The notes under the pieces were generated by a model. That model saw nothing but the letters and a program-made list of their open reading frames with translations. It was not told where the DNA came from and ran no database searches. Made by a program: the position numbers and the translations under genes. Positions 21,946-32,020 of a stretch of 64,000 nucleotides of DNA are shown here, one piece after another (the stretch's first letter is position 1; every line of letters begins with the position of its first letter). Location: NCBI GenBank assembly GCA_019054805.1, contig JAHQIY010000015.1, positions 1,496,001 through 1,560,000 of the forward strand, written 5' to 3'. This DNA comes from Brachionus manjavacas. Taxonomy: Eukaryota; Rotifera; Eurotatoria; Ploima; Brachionidae.

Positions 21946-24900
21946 CTAGAAATTTGCTGCACATAATTTGAAAACATTTGAGCTTTTTTTCAAAAGATAA
22001 TTCTGATTGTTCAACAATTCGATTAACTGATTGACACCGTGTACACCTTTGATTTTTAAATTTGATTTCTTAAAAAAAATCTTAAAATCACAAAATAAAA
22101 TTAAATATAGATTACTTCATAAATTTCTTTTATTAGATCAAATGTAAACTCCTCACTTTTTTGCTGAGTAGAAACTTTTTGAAGTAAGCTCACAAATTGT
22201 TTGATCATTGAACTTTTGCTTGAGCCAGAGCCATTTAAAGAACGAGTAAAATCCAAAATTCCATTTTCATCCTCATAGTAGTCAACCATGCTTGCTTTCA
22301 TAATTTGAATTACTTCAAGGGCATCATCTCTCGAGCATTCGCTCCTAAGCTCCATTTTGGCTCTTGCTTGGGTCAATCGAGTCAATGATTCCAGCTGACG
22401 CATTGTTATCGGATTGCATCCATTGCTTCTTTGGTTTGTCTGTCTTAAATGAATATAAAATGATCTCATCTCTTCAGCTGCTTCGGGACCAATAATTGGC
22501 TCACAAGTTCGTTTGGCAAACATTATATACTTTATTAATTAATAAGAAAAAATAGATTAAAAAATTTAGAAAAATAAACTTTTCTTAAAATTTTGTGAGG
22601 TATTGGATCTATCTCTTCGTTTGGTAATAATTTTAAACTTTGAGCTAGAGCTCCGGCACCATGATCCACAATTGAAGAATTGGACATATTTAACCGGATT
22701 GATGTGCTACTGTCTAATCTTCGCTTGCTTTTCAAAAAATTTTTAAAACTTAAAAATTAAATCTTAATAATTGATTACTCATTTGTATTTGAATGAAGAG
22801 ACATGATGTGGCTCGATACCATTTTGTCAAAATCTTCATTTGGCTTGTCTAATAGAATAAAAAGCAAATCAAACCTTGAAAGTAAGGGTCCGCTAATTCT
22901 AAAAAAATTATTTAAAAATAAACTAAAAAAAAAATTAAATTCTAATACTTTAAATTCTCAGCAACAGTTTTCGACTTTTCATAGTGTCCACCACAAGGAT
23001 TAGCTGCAGCAAGGACTGTGGTCTTGCACGGCAAACTGCAAACTATTCCACCTTTGGCAATCGAGATACATTGTTGTTCCATGGCTTCTAATAAGGTTTG
23101 TTGCTGACTTCCCATTTTATCAAATTCGTCAATACAACAGCAGCCATTGTGAGCACAAATTAAGGCACCGGCTTCCAAGGCAAAGTCATCGCCAGCGTCT
23201 TTGGATAATGATACTGTAAGACCGGCAGCTGTTGTCGAATTTCCACATACGTATACTCCTCTGGGTGATACGTTCGCACATGCTCTTAGAAGTTGACTTT
23301 TTCCTAAACCAGGATCACCTACGACTAGAATATGCGGATCACATCTGACTGCCACTTCTGTTTTGTGTAATTTTTTTGAGCCACCAAATAGACCAAGCAA
23401 TAAACCCGCCTTGACTAGCTCATGTCCATAAATGGTCGGACACAATGAATGAACTATGGTTCTTTAAATTTAAATTTTTAACTAGAATAAATTAGAATGA
23501 TCTTTTAATATTCGTAGCAATTTTTTATAATACTTTTATTCAAAAGTGTATTTAGCATTTTTTGGTGATAAAAACTCTTTAAAAAATGATCATTTTCATT
23601 TATGCCAATAGGAGGCAAAAAATATTATTGAATCAATTTTTAAATAATGGGCAAAAATTCAGCATTTTTTTAAATATTTAAAAAAGAGAGAGATTTATGT
23701 AATTTTTAACTTCCAGACACAAAAAAAGTTAAAATTCTTTTTTTTGTTGACTTTAATTGATTTCACCTTGCGAAAAATTAAGGAGAACGAAATTATATTA
23801 ACTGAGAATGCTCCATGGTTTCATTTTGTTCTCTTCTTTTGCCTAAAAAAAAATAACACTTTACGTAATTTTACGTAAAATTTGCTAAATTATTTTTTGA
23901 TTTTTTGAAAATTAATTTTTTTTCAAATTTTTTAAATGATCTTTTTTGTAGTTCTAATGAGACTAATTATTACGCAGAAATTGGTAAATTTACGTTACTT
24001 TTCGAAAATTTTTTTAAAATTTAGTAATTTTACCTGAAAACCACTTATCATAACACAACTGCAACTAAAATAGATTTTTAAAAACTTTCTAAATATTTTA
24101 GAATAACTTCAAAAAATAAAGGTGTTTCAGAATAAATTTCTTTACCAAGTTTATTGTTTTTTTTAATTGAATAAATTGACCGATCTATTTTGAAAATTCT
24201 AGTAGGCCGAATATCCAGAGTTGCTTTTCTTTTAACTTCAGTAAAGAAAATGAATGCAGCTAGATCCAAAATTACTTGGCAGGAGAAAACAAAATATATA
24301 AATGGAAAAGACAAAACCCATATGAGACTACACACATGAAATGTGGAATCATATGTTCGACAAAGAGCTAAATGTATAGGATATTTGCCATCAAGAAAAA
24401 AATATTATTTTAGTCTTGGTCTAAGGATAAAGAGTCCCATTTGAAAAAATGCTTTAACTTTTCTTTGAAAAATTAATTAGGATAATTCAAATGCAGGAAA
24501 AAAACCTCATCCAACTATGTTATGAAACTATTATTATTAAACTTTTATAAATTTTTTTACCTAAAAACATTTTTTTCACTTTTAATGGCTTTAAAACTTT
24601 CCAAGTCATTTAAAGTAAATTCCATATCTTTGATATTTTTAGTTGTTTCGGCTTCCGAAGATGCATTACCTTGAATTGACGTCACACTAATATAGATTAC
24701 AAAAGTACACTTTTCTTTATTTGAGCGTCCAGCACCGACAGTCTCCAAAGTAAGAGCCTTGATAATTCCATTAACTGTGATCAAATCACCTGGCATGCAT
24801 ACACCGGTCAAATCTTCATATAATTCGCATTCTATTGTTCGTGGAACTCGACCGCTCTCAGTATCCTTTGGATCCAGGATTACTTCTTGAAGCCTAAATA

Positions 24901-26291
24901 CAAATATTTCTTTTTTCCTTAAAAAATTTTATCTGAATTCTTCTACTTCATTGTTTGCCATTCGACAACTTTGGTCATCAGATTTTTATACAAAGGAGCA
25001 AAATTTTTTGAATTACAGGATTTGTTCGCGCACCGTGTCGGGTATTTATACTTGCCGTCAACCATAGCCATTTGCTGATAAAAAAAAATAAGAAAAAAAC
25101 AAAAGAATTCTAAAAATTTGATCTCACAAATGTAGAAGAGCATTTATTGCATTCAAAAGCTAATCGCTTTACAAATGGTTTTGCATTACTGACTCTTACC
25201 ACTGTTCCCACAATGCTCACAAATTTTTCAAACATATTTGCTTTTAAATTTTTTATTTTTGTTCTCGGGTGAAAATTTAAAATACGCGGCTTAATAGTCG
25301 GTATTTCATTTGTGGTCTCAAAAGAAGCCAATTCTTTTTGATAATCGATATCTATTATTGACTCATTTACACTAGGCATAGTGGAAGAGGACATTTTTTC
25401 AGATCGAAATTTTTCATATAAATCAGTGAATTTTTTCAATATAAAATTGTGAATGGCAAGACCAAAACAGTTGAGGTAAAATTCCGGTCTATGCACAAAT
25501 TCCTCTTTAAAATTAGGAATTTTCGATGCCATTACTAAAAAAAATTTTTAAATTTTTAATAAGAATATTTTATTTATGTTCAATTACTTTCATTATTGAC
25601 CAGCTTATTGTAATCAAAATTAAAAAAGCCTTTCTCCTTTATTTTATTCTTTTTGATCAATAAATAAAAACCACAAAAAATAGATTTTTGATTTAAATTT
25701 TACAATATCGAATTGATCTCTAATATTAAGCACTAGATCAGAAAATCCCAGGATTGTTTGATGAGTTTCAGAATTATCTTTAAATTCTAAAAAAAAATTA
25801 TTCCAAGAAAAAAATTTTATATAGTTGGAAGCTTACTTTCTTTTGGAAAATATAAATTCCACATTGTATATGGACAGTCTGGATCTTCTTCGATTAAAAA
25901 ATTGTCATCATTTTTAACTTAAACAAAAATTTTTTTTCAGCATTTAAATAATTACATTTAAATTTCCTGTACCTGTGGAGTCGAAAATGATTCCAGTTGT
26001 TTCGGACTCGTCATCGTAGTCATTTTGGGTGGAAAAAGGAGAATTGTTATACAATTTTTTTGAATTATAATTTTTATTTTTGTTAAAATTGTTGTAATTT
26101 TTTCGATTTCCATAATTATTATTTCCGTTTGACGAATTTTCCCCGCCAGCATTATCAGCATTTTCTGAATTAGTTGATTTTTTTCTATTTTTATTATTAT
26201 ACCAATTTTTTTTTCCAAACCAAGGTTTCTTATTACCAGAATTAAAGTTTTTGTTTTGATTATTCCAGTTTCTATTCGAATTATTACTCAT
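21946..26291 (-). CDS. MCM8: MCM8, DNA helicase of homologous recombination and meiosis
   Basis: MCM8 forms a helicase with MCM9 that supports recombination repair and meiotic crossing over. Twelve exons join in phase: 26291-25973, 25917-25837, 25786-25704, 25648-25588, 25534-25128, 25074-24947, 24893-24561, 23461-22949, 22898-22779, 22727-22580, 22529-22116, 22068-21946, giving 909 residues. The first exon is an Asn/Lys/Gly-rich tail in place of the RG-rich start of vertebrate MCM8. Exon 2 gives PYTMWNLYF, matching vertebrate PYxGWxLYF. Later come [11 protein letters not shown], zinc-binding CNKC and CANKSC, Walker [10 protein letters not shown], Walker B CIDEFDKM, the sensor [10 protein letters not shown], the arginine finger [16 protein letters not shown] and the winged-helix end [13 protein letters not shown]. 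All ATPase residues are present. Introns are about 50 bases except one of 1.1 kb (23462-24560) just before the AAA+ core. Confidence 0.95.
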
Positions 26292-26672
26292 TTTAAATTT
26301 TGAATTTTTTTTTTAAATCAAAGTCAAAATTCAAAAATTCAAGAGCAAAAGTTAAAATTATTTTGTCATTAAATAAAAGTAAGAAAAAACACCAGTTTAC
26401 TCGACTTTGATTCTGTAACATTTTTGTTAAACATTTGAAAAAAAAAATTAAATTTAGATAACAAAATAGATAAAATGATAGTTAAAATTATCTTTTTTGT
26501 TTGAATAAAAATAAAATTAACTTTAAAAAAAACCAAGACAATTAAATATTCACCGATTGTACATATAACTGCAACGAACCAATGCTTTCTTTATTAAAAA
26601 AATATTGTAGACAAGATTTTATTTTGGATTAATTCATCTTGAAAATTTAAATATTTTAAATCTAATTGTAAA
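26292..26672. promoter_or_regulatory. shared intergenic region of MCM8 and Tudor gene
   Basis: The only DNA between two divergent start codons, so both promoters must lie here. It is AT-rich and no TATA box or factor site stands out. Confidence 0.4.
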
Positions 26673-27559
26673 ATGACCATTAACGGATTTACAGATGACA
26701 AAATTCGCGAAAGAAGCGAAAAAGTACATTTTTAGAATCCTAAAGATTTTTAATGAAATAAATTTATTTTTAGCTAAAATCATTAGAAATGGTTAGCAAT
26801 GAGTTGTATTTGGACTTGATTCCAGAAGATATGAAAACCGAAAAATTGAATAACATTTACTTTAAAGTTTTTGGAATGGAGACAATGGACATTTATTTAT
26901 TAAGAGATATTTTCAATACCAAATCAATATTGATTAGCGATTTTAGTTCAAATGGATTTTTCTGGGGCCAAAATGAAGATGAAGGAGTAAATAAAAAAAG
27001 AAAATGAAATAAAATATTTTAATTTTTTACAATCAAGTTGTCGAATAAATTTCGGGATTTATTTGACATGCTTAACGAAAAAGGTGAAAATGAACTTAAG
27101 CCTTTGGCTGATTTAAAAATAAAATGGTGCATTGCCGAATATTGTGGAGAATGGTTTAGAGCCTATATAGACAAAGTTTTAGACAATGATAAAGTTCAAG
27201 TTTTTTTCTTTGACTATGGCACAACTGCAATAGTTGACCATTCATGCACAAGATTGGAAAATAATGACGCAGTTTGGGAGCTGCCGCCTTTGGCAGTGCC
27301 ATTCGTACTAAAGGGTAAATAATACAAGTAGAAAAACTTAATAAACATTTAAGTATTTAGATATTACTTTGACAAAATTTTCTAAATTCAAAAAAATGCA
27401 ATACTCAATTTTGCATGTTAAGTCTCTGCAATTAATCGAAGACGTAATATTTTTAATCAATTTTAAGCCTAAACTAAAATTTTCGCTTCAAAATAGACTT
27501 TCATTTTTCAAGTCGAATTAATGGACTCAAATGGAACTCCTCTCATGGAATTGTTATAA
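26673..27559 (+). CDS. small single-Tudor-domain protein
   Basis: Five exons, 26673-26723, 26774-26986, 27038-27314, 27361-27443 and 27497-27559, join in phase to give 228 residues. The Tudor core is in exon 3: CIAEYCGEWFRAYIDKVLDN then VQVFFFDYGTTAIVD, with the aromatic and acidic positions (W, F, D-Y-G) that form the methyl-arginine cage in germline Tudor proteins. The flanking segments, including exon 5 TFIFQVELMDSNGTPLMELL, resemble the SN-like half of an extended Tudor domain. The acceptor at 27497 was chosen because it alone keeps this strand in frame. Extended Tudor domains usually bind Piwi proteins; that role is inferred. It starts 381 bases from the divergent MCM8 start. Confidence 0.82.
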
Positions 27560-28019
27560 AAACCAATTTTCTATTTTTTTTAGTAAATAATTCCGACATT
27601 AAACAAAAGCTTTTTTCCATTTATGATTGTAAATTTGTTAAAAATAAAAATTGTTTCGCATTTTTAAATTCTATCACTATTTCTAGGAAACCAGTTTGCA
27701 TTTTCCAATTCCTAAAATTGCTACATTGAGTTTTTTTTAAATAAATTTAAAAAAATTGTTTATTGTTGGTCAAAATAAAACAAATTATTCATTTTGAAAA
27801 ATTATTTGGATAAAAAAAAATTGAATTAAAATGCATTCTTAATTTATCCTTGAAGGGTTTGCATTCAAGTATTGATTATCCTAACAAGTTTGTAAAGATT
27901 TAAAAAAATATATTTGATGACTTTGGAATGAAAATAAAAAATTTAATTTTTATTTCACCAAAAAATCATGATCAAAACTAGCATTTTTTAAGATTAATTA
28001 TTATTATTATTATCGTTTT
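27560..28019. other. intergenic, no gene seen
   Basis: AT-rich spacer, ending in an ATT microsatellite at about 27998-28015. Confidence 0.5.
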
Positions 28020-28102
28020 GTCCAATCTCATCATCAAGCTAGAGTCAACTTTGGGAAAACGTCACAATCTTAGTTCATTCCTTACAATCCTAGAGAACTA
28101 AA
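28020..28102 (+). pseudogene. detached fragment of Mutator-like transposase
   Basis: Translates as SNLIIKLEST then RHNLSSFLTILEN followed by a stop. It matches the transposase segment at 29118-29197 almost exactly. It lies outside the GTCA arrays, so it is a separate insertion or a duplicate left by rearrangement. An ATT microsatellite abuts it on the 5' side. Confidence 0.75.
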
Positions 28103-28240
28103 TTACTAAATAGCTTTTCTTTTTTTTTCCTTATTCACTCCTTGTGAAGCATAGGGTCATTACTTTTGATTTCCACTCAAGTCCACCTAAATAGCTTAAT
28201 TAGAACTAAAATAATATAAAATAAAAATGAATAAAATTTT

Positions 28241-28420
28241 GTCAGTGCAAAATTATTAAATAGTCATCTCAATATATATATATTTGTCAGTCGTTTAGTT
28301 TTTTTGTCAGAATAATTAGTTTTTTATTGTCAGGTAAAATAGATTTAATTAGTCACCACTTTTAGTTATTTTTGTCATCTTAAAAAAATTAAATTTGTCA
28401 CCCCCAAAAAATTTAAGCCA
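28241..28420 (+). repeat. left GTCA array of Mutator-like element
   Basis: GTCA occurs at 28241, 28263, 28286, 28306, 28329, 28352, 28374 and 28397, all in one orientation and 20-23 bases apart. The block is repeated in direct orientation at 29958-30127. Confidence 0.85.
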
Positions 28421-29045
28421 AAAAAAAATATGAATTTTTTTTATTATGCATTTGATGCAGCACCAATAATACGATACATATTTAAAAAAATTAATTAATA
28501 AAAAATATAAAATTAAAACTTAAATATTCGTTTTGAAAATAATCTTAAATTTTTATTTAAAATTTTATATAAATTAGTTGCTTTAGAGGTGTTTTTTTGC
28601 TCTTTTTTCTTATTTGTAATTTGAGTACTAGCATCGTCCGGGTCTTGTCCAAAAAGTAATCATTTTGATGGTGCTGGTTTGCTGATTTGTGATCACAAAA
28701 TAAGTTATAATATCGTTGATAACTAAAATAATGTAAATGATCAATCAGTTTATTTTCAAAAATGAACAGAAATACTCTGAATTTGGTTGTAAAAAAAATG
28801 GTTCAATAATGCTTTTGAAGCAAAGGAAAGATTCACTAATTCTAAAAATAGCATTCTCTCATGGTCCTATAGTTCTTGCGAAAAATTTAAATCACATTTT
28901 TTTTTAATTTTTTTAAAAGCTGATTAGAATAATTTTGGCTTTAATTAGATCTTGGCTGTTGGGTTGACTGTGTCAAAGACAATTGATTCAATTCTCCTCA
29001 AATATTACAAACTCCATGTGACAAAAAAAATCAATTTAATAATTT

Positions 29046-29900
29046 TTTTAAAGATTAAAAGGTTGGTTTGAAGGCTATGCTCCCGGTGTGCCATCCACCA
29101 ATAATGCTTTAGAATCCTGGAATCTAATCATCAAGCTAGAGTCAACTATGAGGCTACGTCACAATTTAAGTTCATTCCTTACAATCTTAGAGAATGACAT
29201 CATTGGGCGTTGGTCAAGAGATAGACATCCCGAAAACGTGAATCGTGCAATTTTTTACACTGAATTTAATTGCGATCTACAATTGTATACTGCCGCTTTT
29301 CAATGGACTAGCAATATAAAAACTGACTATATTATCAAAATTTCTTCCTCTAATGGTCGTATTTTTTATAGTCATCAAGATCTCAATCTAAAGCTGACAA
29401 AAGAAACAGTTGACGACTATATTTTAGCAAAACAAAATTTATCTTGACGCACATTTAATGACTACTCTCAATTTTGCCAGATCAACGAGACCATTCTATG
29501 TTCCGATGATTGGAAACAAAGCAAATGTTATTGTAGAGAATTTGCTAAACACTACATCTGCCTTCATGTTCTTGGCCTTGCATACAGTTACAAGCTTTGC
29601 ATAATCCCAGAAGAAGCTAAAACAATTTCAATCGGTCAGAAACGCAAAAGAGGCAGACCAAAAAAACAAAAAGCAGCTTTGTTTTACCAAAATGATTGTG
29701 ATTTGAGCACTTCAGAAAATGAATCCAATCCCGAGCAAGCAGTAGTCGAACAAGAGCCTCCTAGCGATTCAGTCATTGAGAAAGAATATGTTACTGAAGC
29801 TACAGTACAAGCTACAGTCGAAGCTACAGTGGATTTACCAAGAAAACGAGGAAGGCCAAAGAAATCAACAACTCAGGGAAAAAAAACAAAAATAAATTAA
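29046..29900 (+). pseudogene. Mutator-like (MULE) transposase, C-terminal part with SWIM finger and AT-hooks
   Basis: One reading frame runs from about 29052 to the TAA at 29898, broken only by a TGA at 29445-29447. It opens GWFEGYAPGVPSTNNALESW, the conserved end of the MULE catalytic domain, continues through a helical region, and after the TGA has a SWIM zinc finger CYCREFAKHYICLHV (C-x-C-x8-C-x-H). It ends with two AT-hook motifs (KRGRPKK, KRGRPKK) separated by an acidic stretch with Glu-Ala-Thr-Val repeats. The DDE half of the transposase was not found upstream, so the copy is 5'-deleted. It may be a pseudogene, or the frame may belong to a non-autonomous derivative. Confidence 0.78.
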
Positions 29901-29913
29901 TCGTTTAAATTTT

Positions 29914-30127
29914 GTCATTTAAATAAATATTTTCGTCTACAAATAAGGTTTTATTTTGTCAGTGAAAAATTGTAAAAAAGTCATCTCAATCTAAAAATTT
30001 GTCAGTCATTTAGTTTTAATAATTAGTTTTTTATAGTCAGCTAAAACAAATTAAATTAGTCACCACTTTTAGTTATTTTTGTCATCTTAAAAAAATTTAA
30101 TTTTTCACCCCCAAAAAATATAAGCCA
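29914..30127 (+). repeat. right GTCA array of Mutator-like element
   Basis: GTCA at 29914, 29958, 29980, 30001, 30036, 30059 and 30081, with GTCT at 29935 and a mutated TTCA at 30104, again 21-23 bases apart except for one gap of 35 where about ten bases and one motif are missing. The part from 29958 on aligns with 28241-28420 in direct orientation, including the ending CACCCCCAAAAAATxTAAGCC. Confidence 0.85.
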
Positions 30128-30367
30128 TAGCTTATGCAGCTAATTTCCTTTTGATCATCTTGACGTATCTGTTTCATTGGCTTTTTATTAATGTCCATAA
30201 GTTTCGAGAAATTTTAATAAAAATAAGTAAAAAAATTATCTTTTGAATTATCAAAAGAAATTTTCCAAAAAAAATTCCTAATTAATTTAAAAATATTTAA
30301 AAAAAAAGGAAATGCTAATGGAATTTTTATTTAAAAAATCTCAAATTGATTTAAATTGTTTTCGGCT

Positions 30368-30577
30368 TTAACATGACCATTTTCCACCACATGCACCTAC
30401 TCTACCACCCCATCCAGCGCCCCATTTTCCCCAGCCTCCACGACCCCATCCCAGTCCACCTAGGCCCCATCCACCATTCCAAAGCCCTGCACCACCACCA
30501 CCCCAGGCCTGAGTCATAGCTCCACAGAGCATTCCAATTATTGCTAATAGTAAAAACGATGGAAGGTTCAGTTTCAT
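30368..30577 (-). CDS. secreted Gly/Trp-rich peptide
   Basis: A 69-residue single-exon ORF. Residues 1-24 form a clear signal peptide (MKLNLPSFLLLAIIGMLCGA, then MTQA). The predicted mature chain of about 45 residues is roughly half Gly with eight Trp, three Arg/Lys-flanked, and two Cys in the last eight residues (GACGGKWSC) that could form a loop. The codons are far richer in G and C than the surroundings, which supports a real gene. A TATTTAAG box lies about 40 bases upstream. Composition recalls Gly-rich antimicrobial or cuticle/egg-coat peptides of invertebrates, but no family is recognised and the function is unknown. Confidence 0.72.
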   Translation of the reverse strand: MKLNLPSFLLLAIIGMLCGAMTQAWGGGGAGLWNGGWGLGGLGWGRGGWGKWGAGWGGRVGACGGKWSC

Positions 30578-30613
30578 TTTTTAATTTCTATTGAAAGATA
30601 AATTTTTTCCATG

Positions 30614-30621
30614 CTTAAATA
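30614..30621 (-). promoter_or_regulatory. TATA-like box of Gly/Trp-rich peptide gene
   Basis: Minus-strand TATTTAAG, about 40 bases upstream of the ATG at 30577. Confidence 0.35.
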
Positions 30622-32020
30622 GTCAGATTGCTATTTAAAATGAAAAAAGATTTGGCGTATTTTGGTATATTCGGAATCGTAGAAATTTAAAATTAGATAA
30701 TTTTTATTTTTATCAAAATTGCTTTTAAAAAAGGAAAAAAACTCAGTATCAAAGTCAGGCTTTTTTTTAATCTTTAAGAAAATAAATATTAATAAAATTT
30801 AGACAAGATTTCTAAGATTAACAATTTCGTAATCGATTTAATTAAAAATATTTGGTTTCTATTAGAAATACAATTTCTTTTTAAATTAGCTAGAGTAAAA
30901 ATAAAAAAATCTAAATTTATGATAATCAAATTTATAGTTGACTTTAAAAAAAAAAGAGAAAAATACTTTATTTTGGGTCTATTAAAAATTTCCTACATTA
31001 CCCCTGGTGAAAGCTTTGTTAAACTTCTAAAAGGAAGAAAAGGCAGCACTAATGTCATCTAAAAACTGATAGTTTGGACTCGGGTACAAAGGAATTAATT
31101 AATTAAAAACTTTCAAAAAATTTTCTTCAATAGGCATTTAAAAAATCTTCATTTCATCAAGTATTATAGTTTTACTAAAAAAAATTTTCCAGGGTCTTAT
31201 TTTTTATATAACTTAGAGACTAAAAAAGGCTTTAAAATAAATGATCCTTTGTAGGTAAGAATAAGGGTCCCTTAAATAATATAAAAATAAGTTTTAGATA
31301 GAAAAAAAATTTTTCCGGCCAAAAATGAAACAAAACGAAGTTTTTTTTTTAATCTTTAAGATAAATTTTAAACCTACTTCGTTGGAAAATTACCAAAATT
31401 TAAATTAAGTTTGTAATCTAAAATTTGAATGAAAAAAGAAATAATTTTAATCAAAATTAAGATTTTTTATACTTAATGCTCTATATCATTAAAACATATT
31501 TTTCTAATTTCTAATTGCTAATAGTAATTTGCATTTGAACTTTTAAAAAAAATGCAAATCGTTTTGTTTTAGATTTTTTTTACATTTTTTAAATTAAAAG
31601 GTAAACTTTTACAAATTTTATCAGCATAAACAACGATTTAATACAAAAAAAAATCAAATTCCTTAAAACTAATTGATAAATAAAAATTTTTTTTTCAAAT
31701 TAAATTTATTATTTTAAATTAAATTATATCAATAAATGACAAAAAAATGAAAATTTAAAAAAAGACAAATTGTAATAAATATAAATTATTTTTTTTAGGT
31801 GTTTTACTTTTAAAATTTTTTCAAAACTCATAAATAAATTCGATTAAAAAAAAAAAAGAAATTAATCTTTTTCTCTCTATCCCAAATTATCTAAACTCAA
31901 TTTTTAAACTTAATTTAAATCAATGATAAAAAGGGAAAATTTAAAATGCTTTTAAGAATGTTTTTAATCGCTCGGTCAATTAAAATTTTACACTAAATGA
32001 ATATTGTGGCTTATCTCGTT
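30622..32020. other. intergenic, no gene seen
   Basis: AT-rich spacer downstream of the ERM gene. No reading frame with protein-like composition was found. Confidence 0.55.

Noticed and set aside
24078..24335. ORF of 85 codons in the 1.1 kb MCM8 intron
   Set aside because: No family character, lies wholly within an intron whose flanking exons join in phase, and has chance composition.
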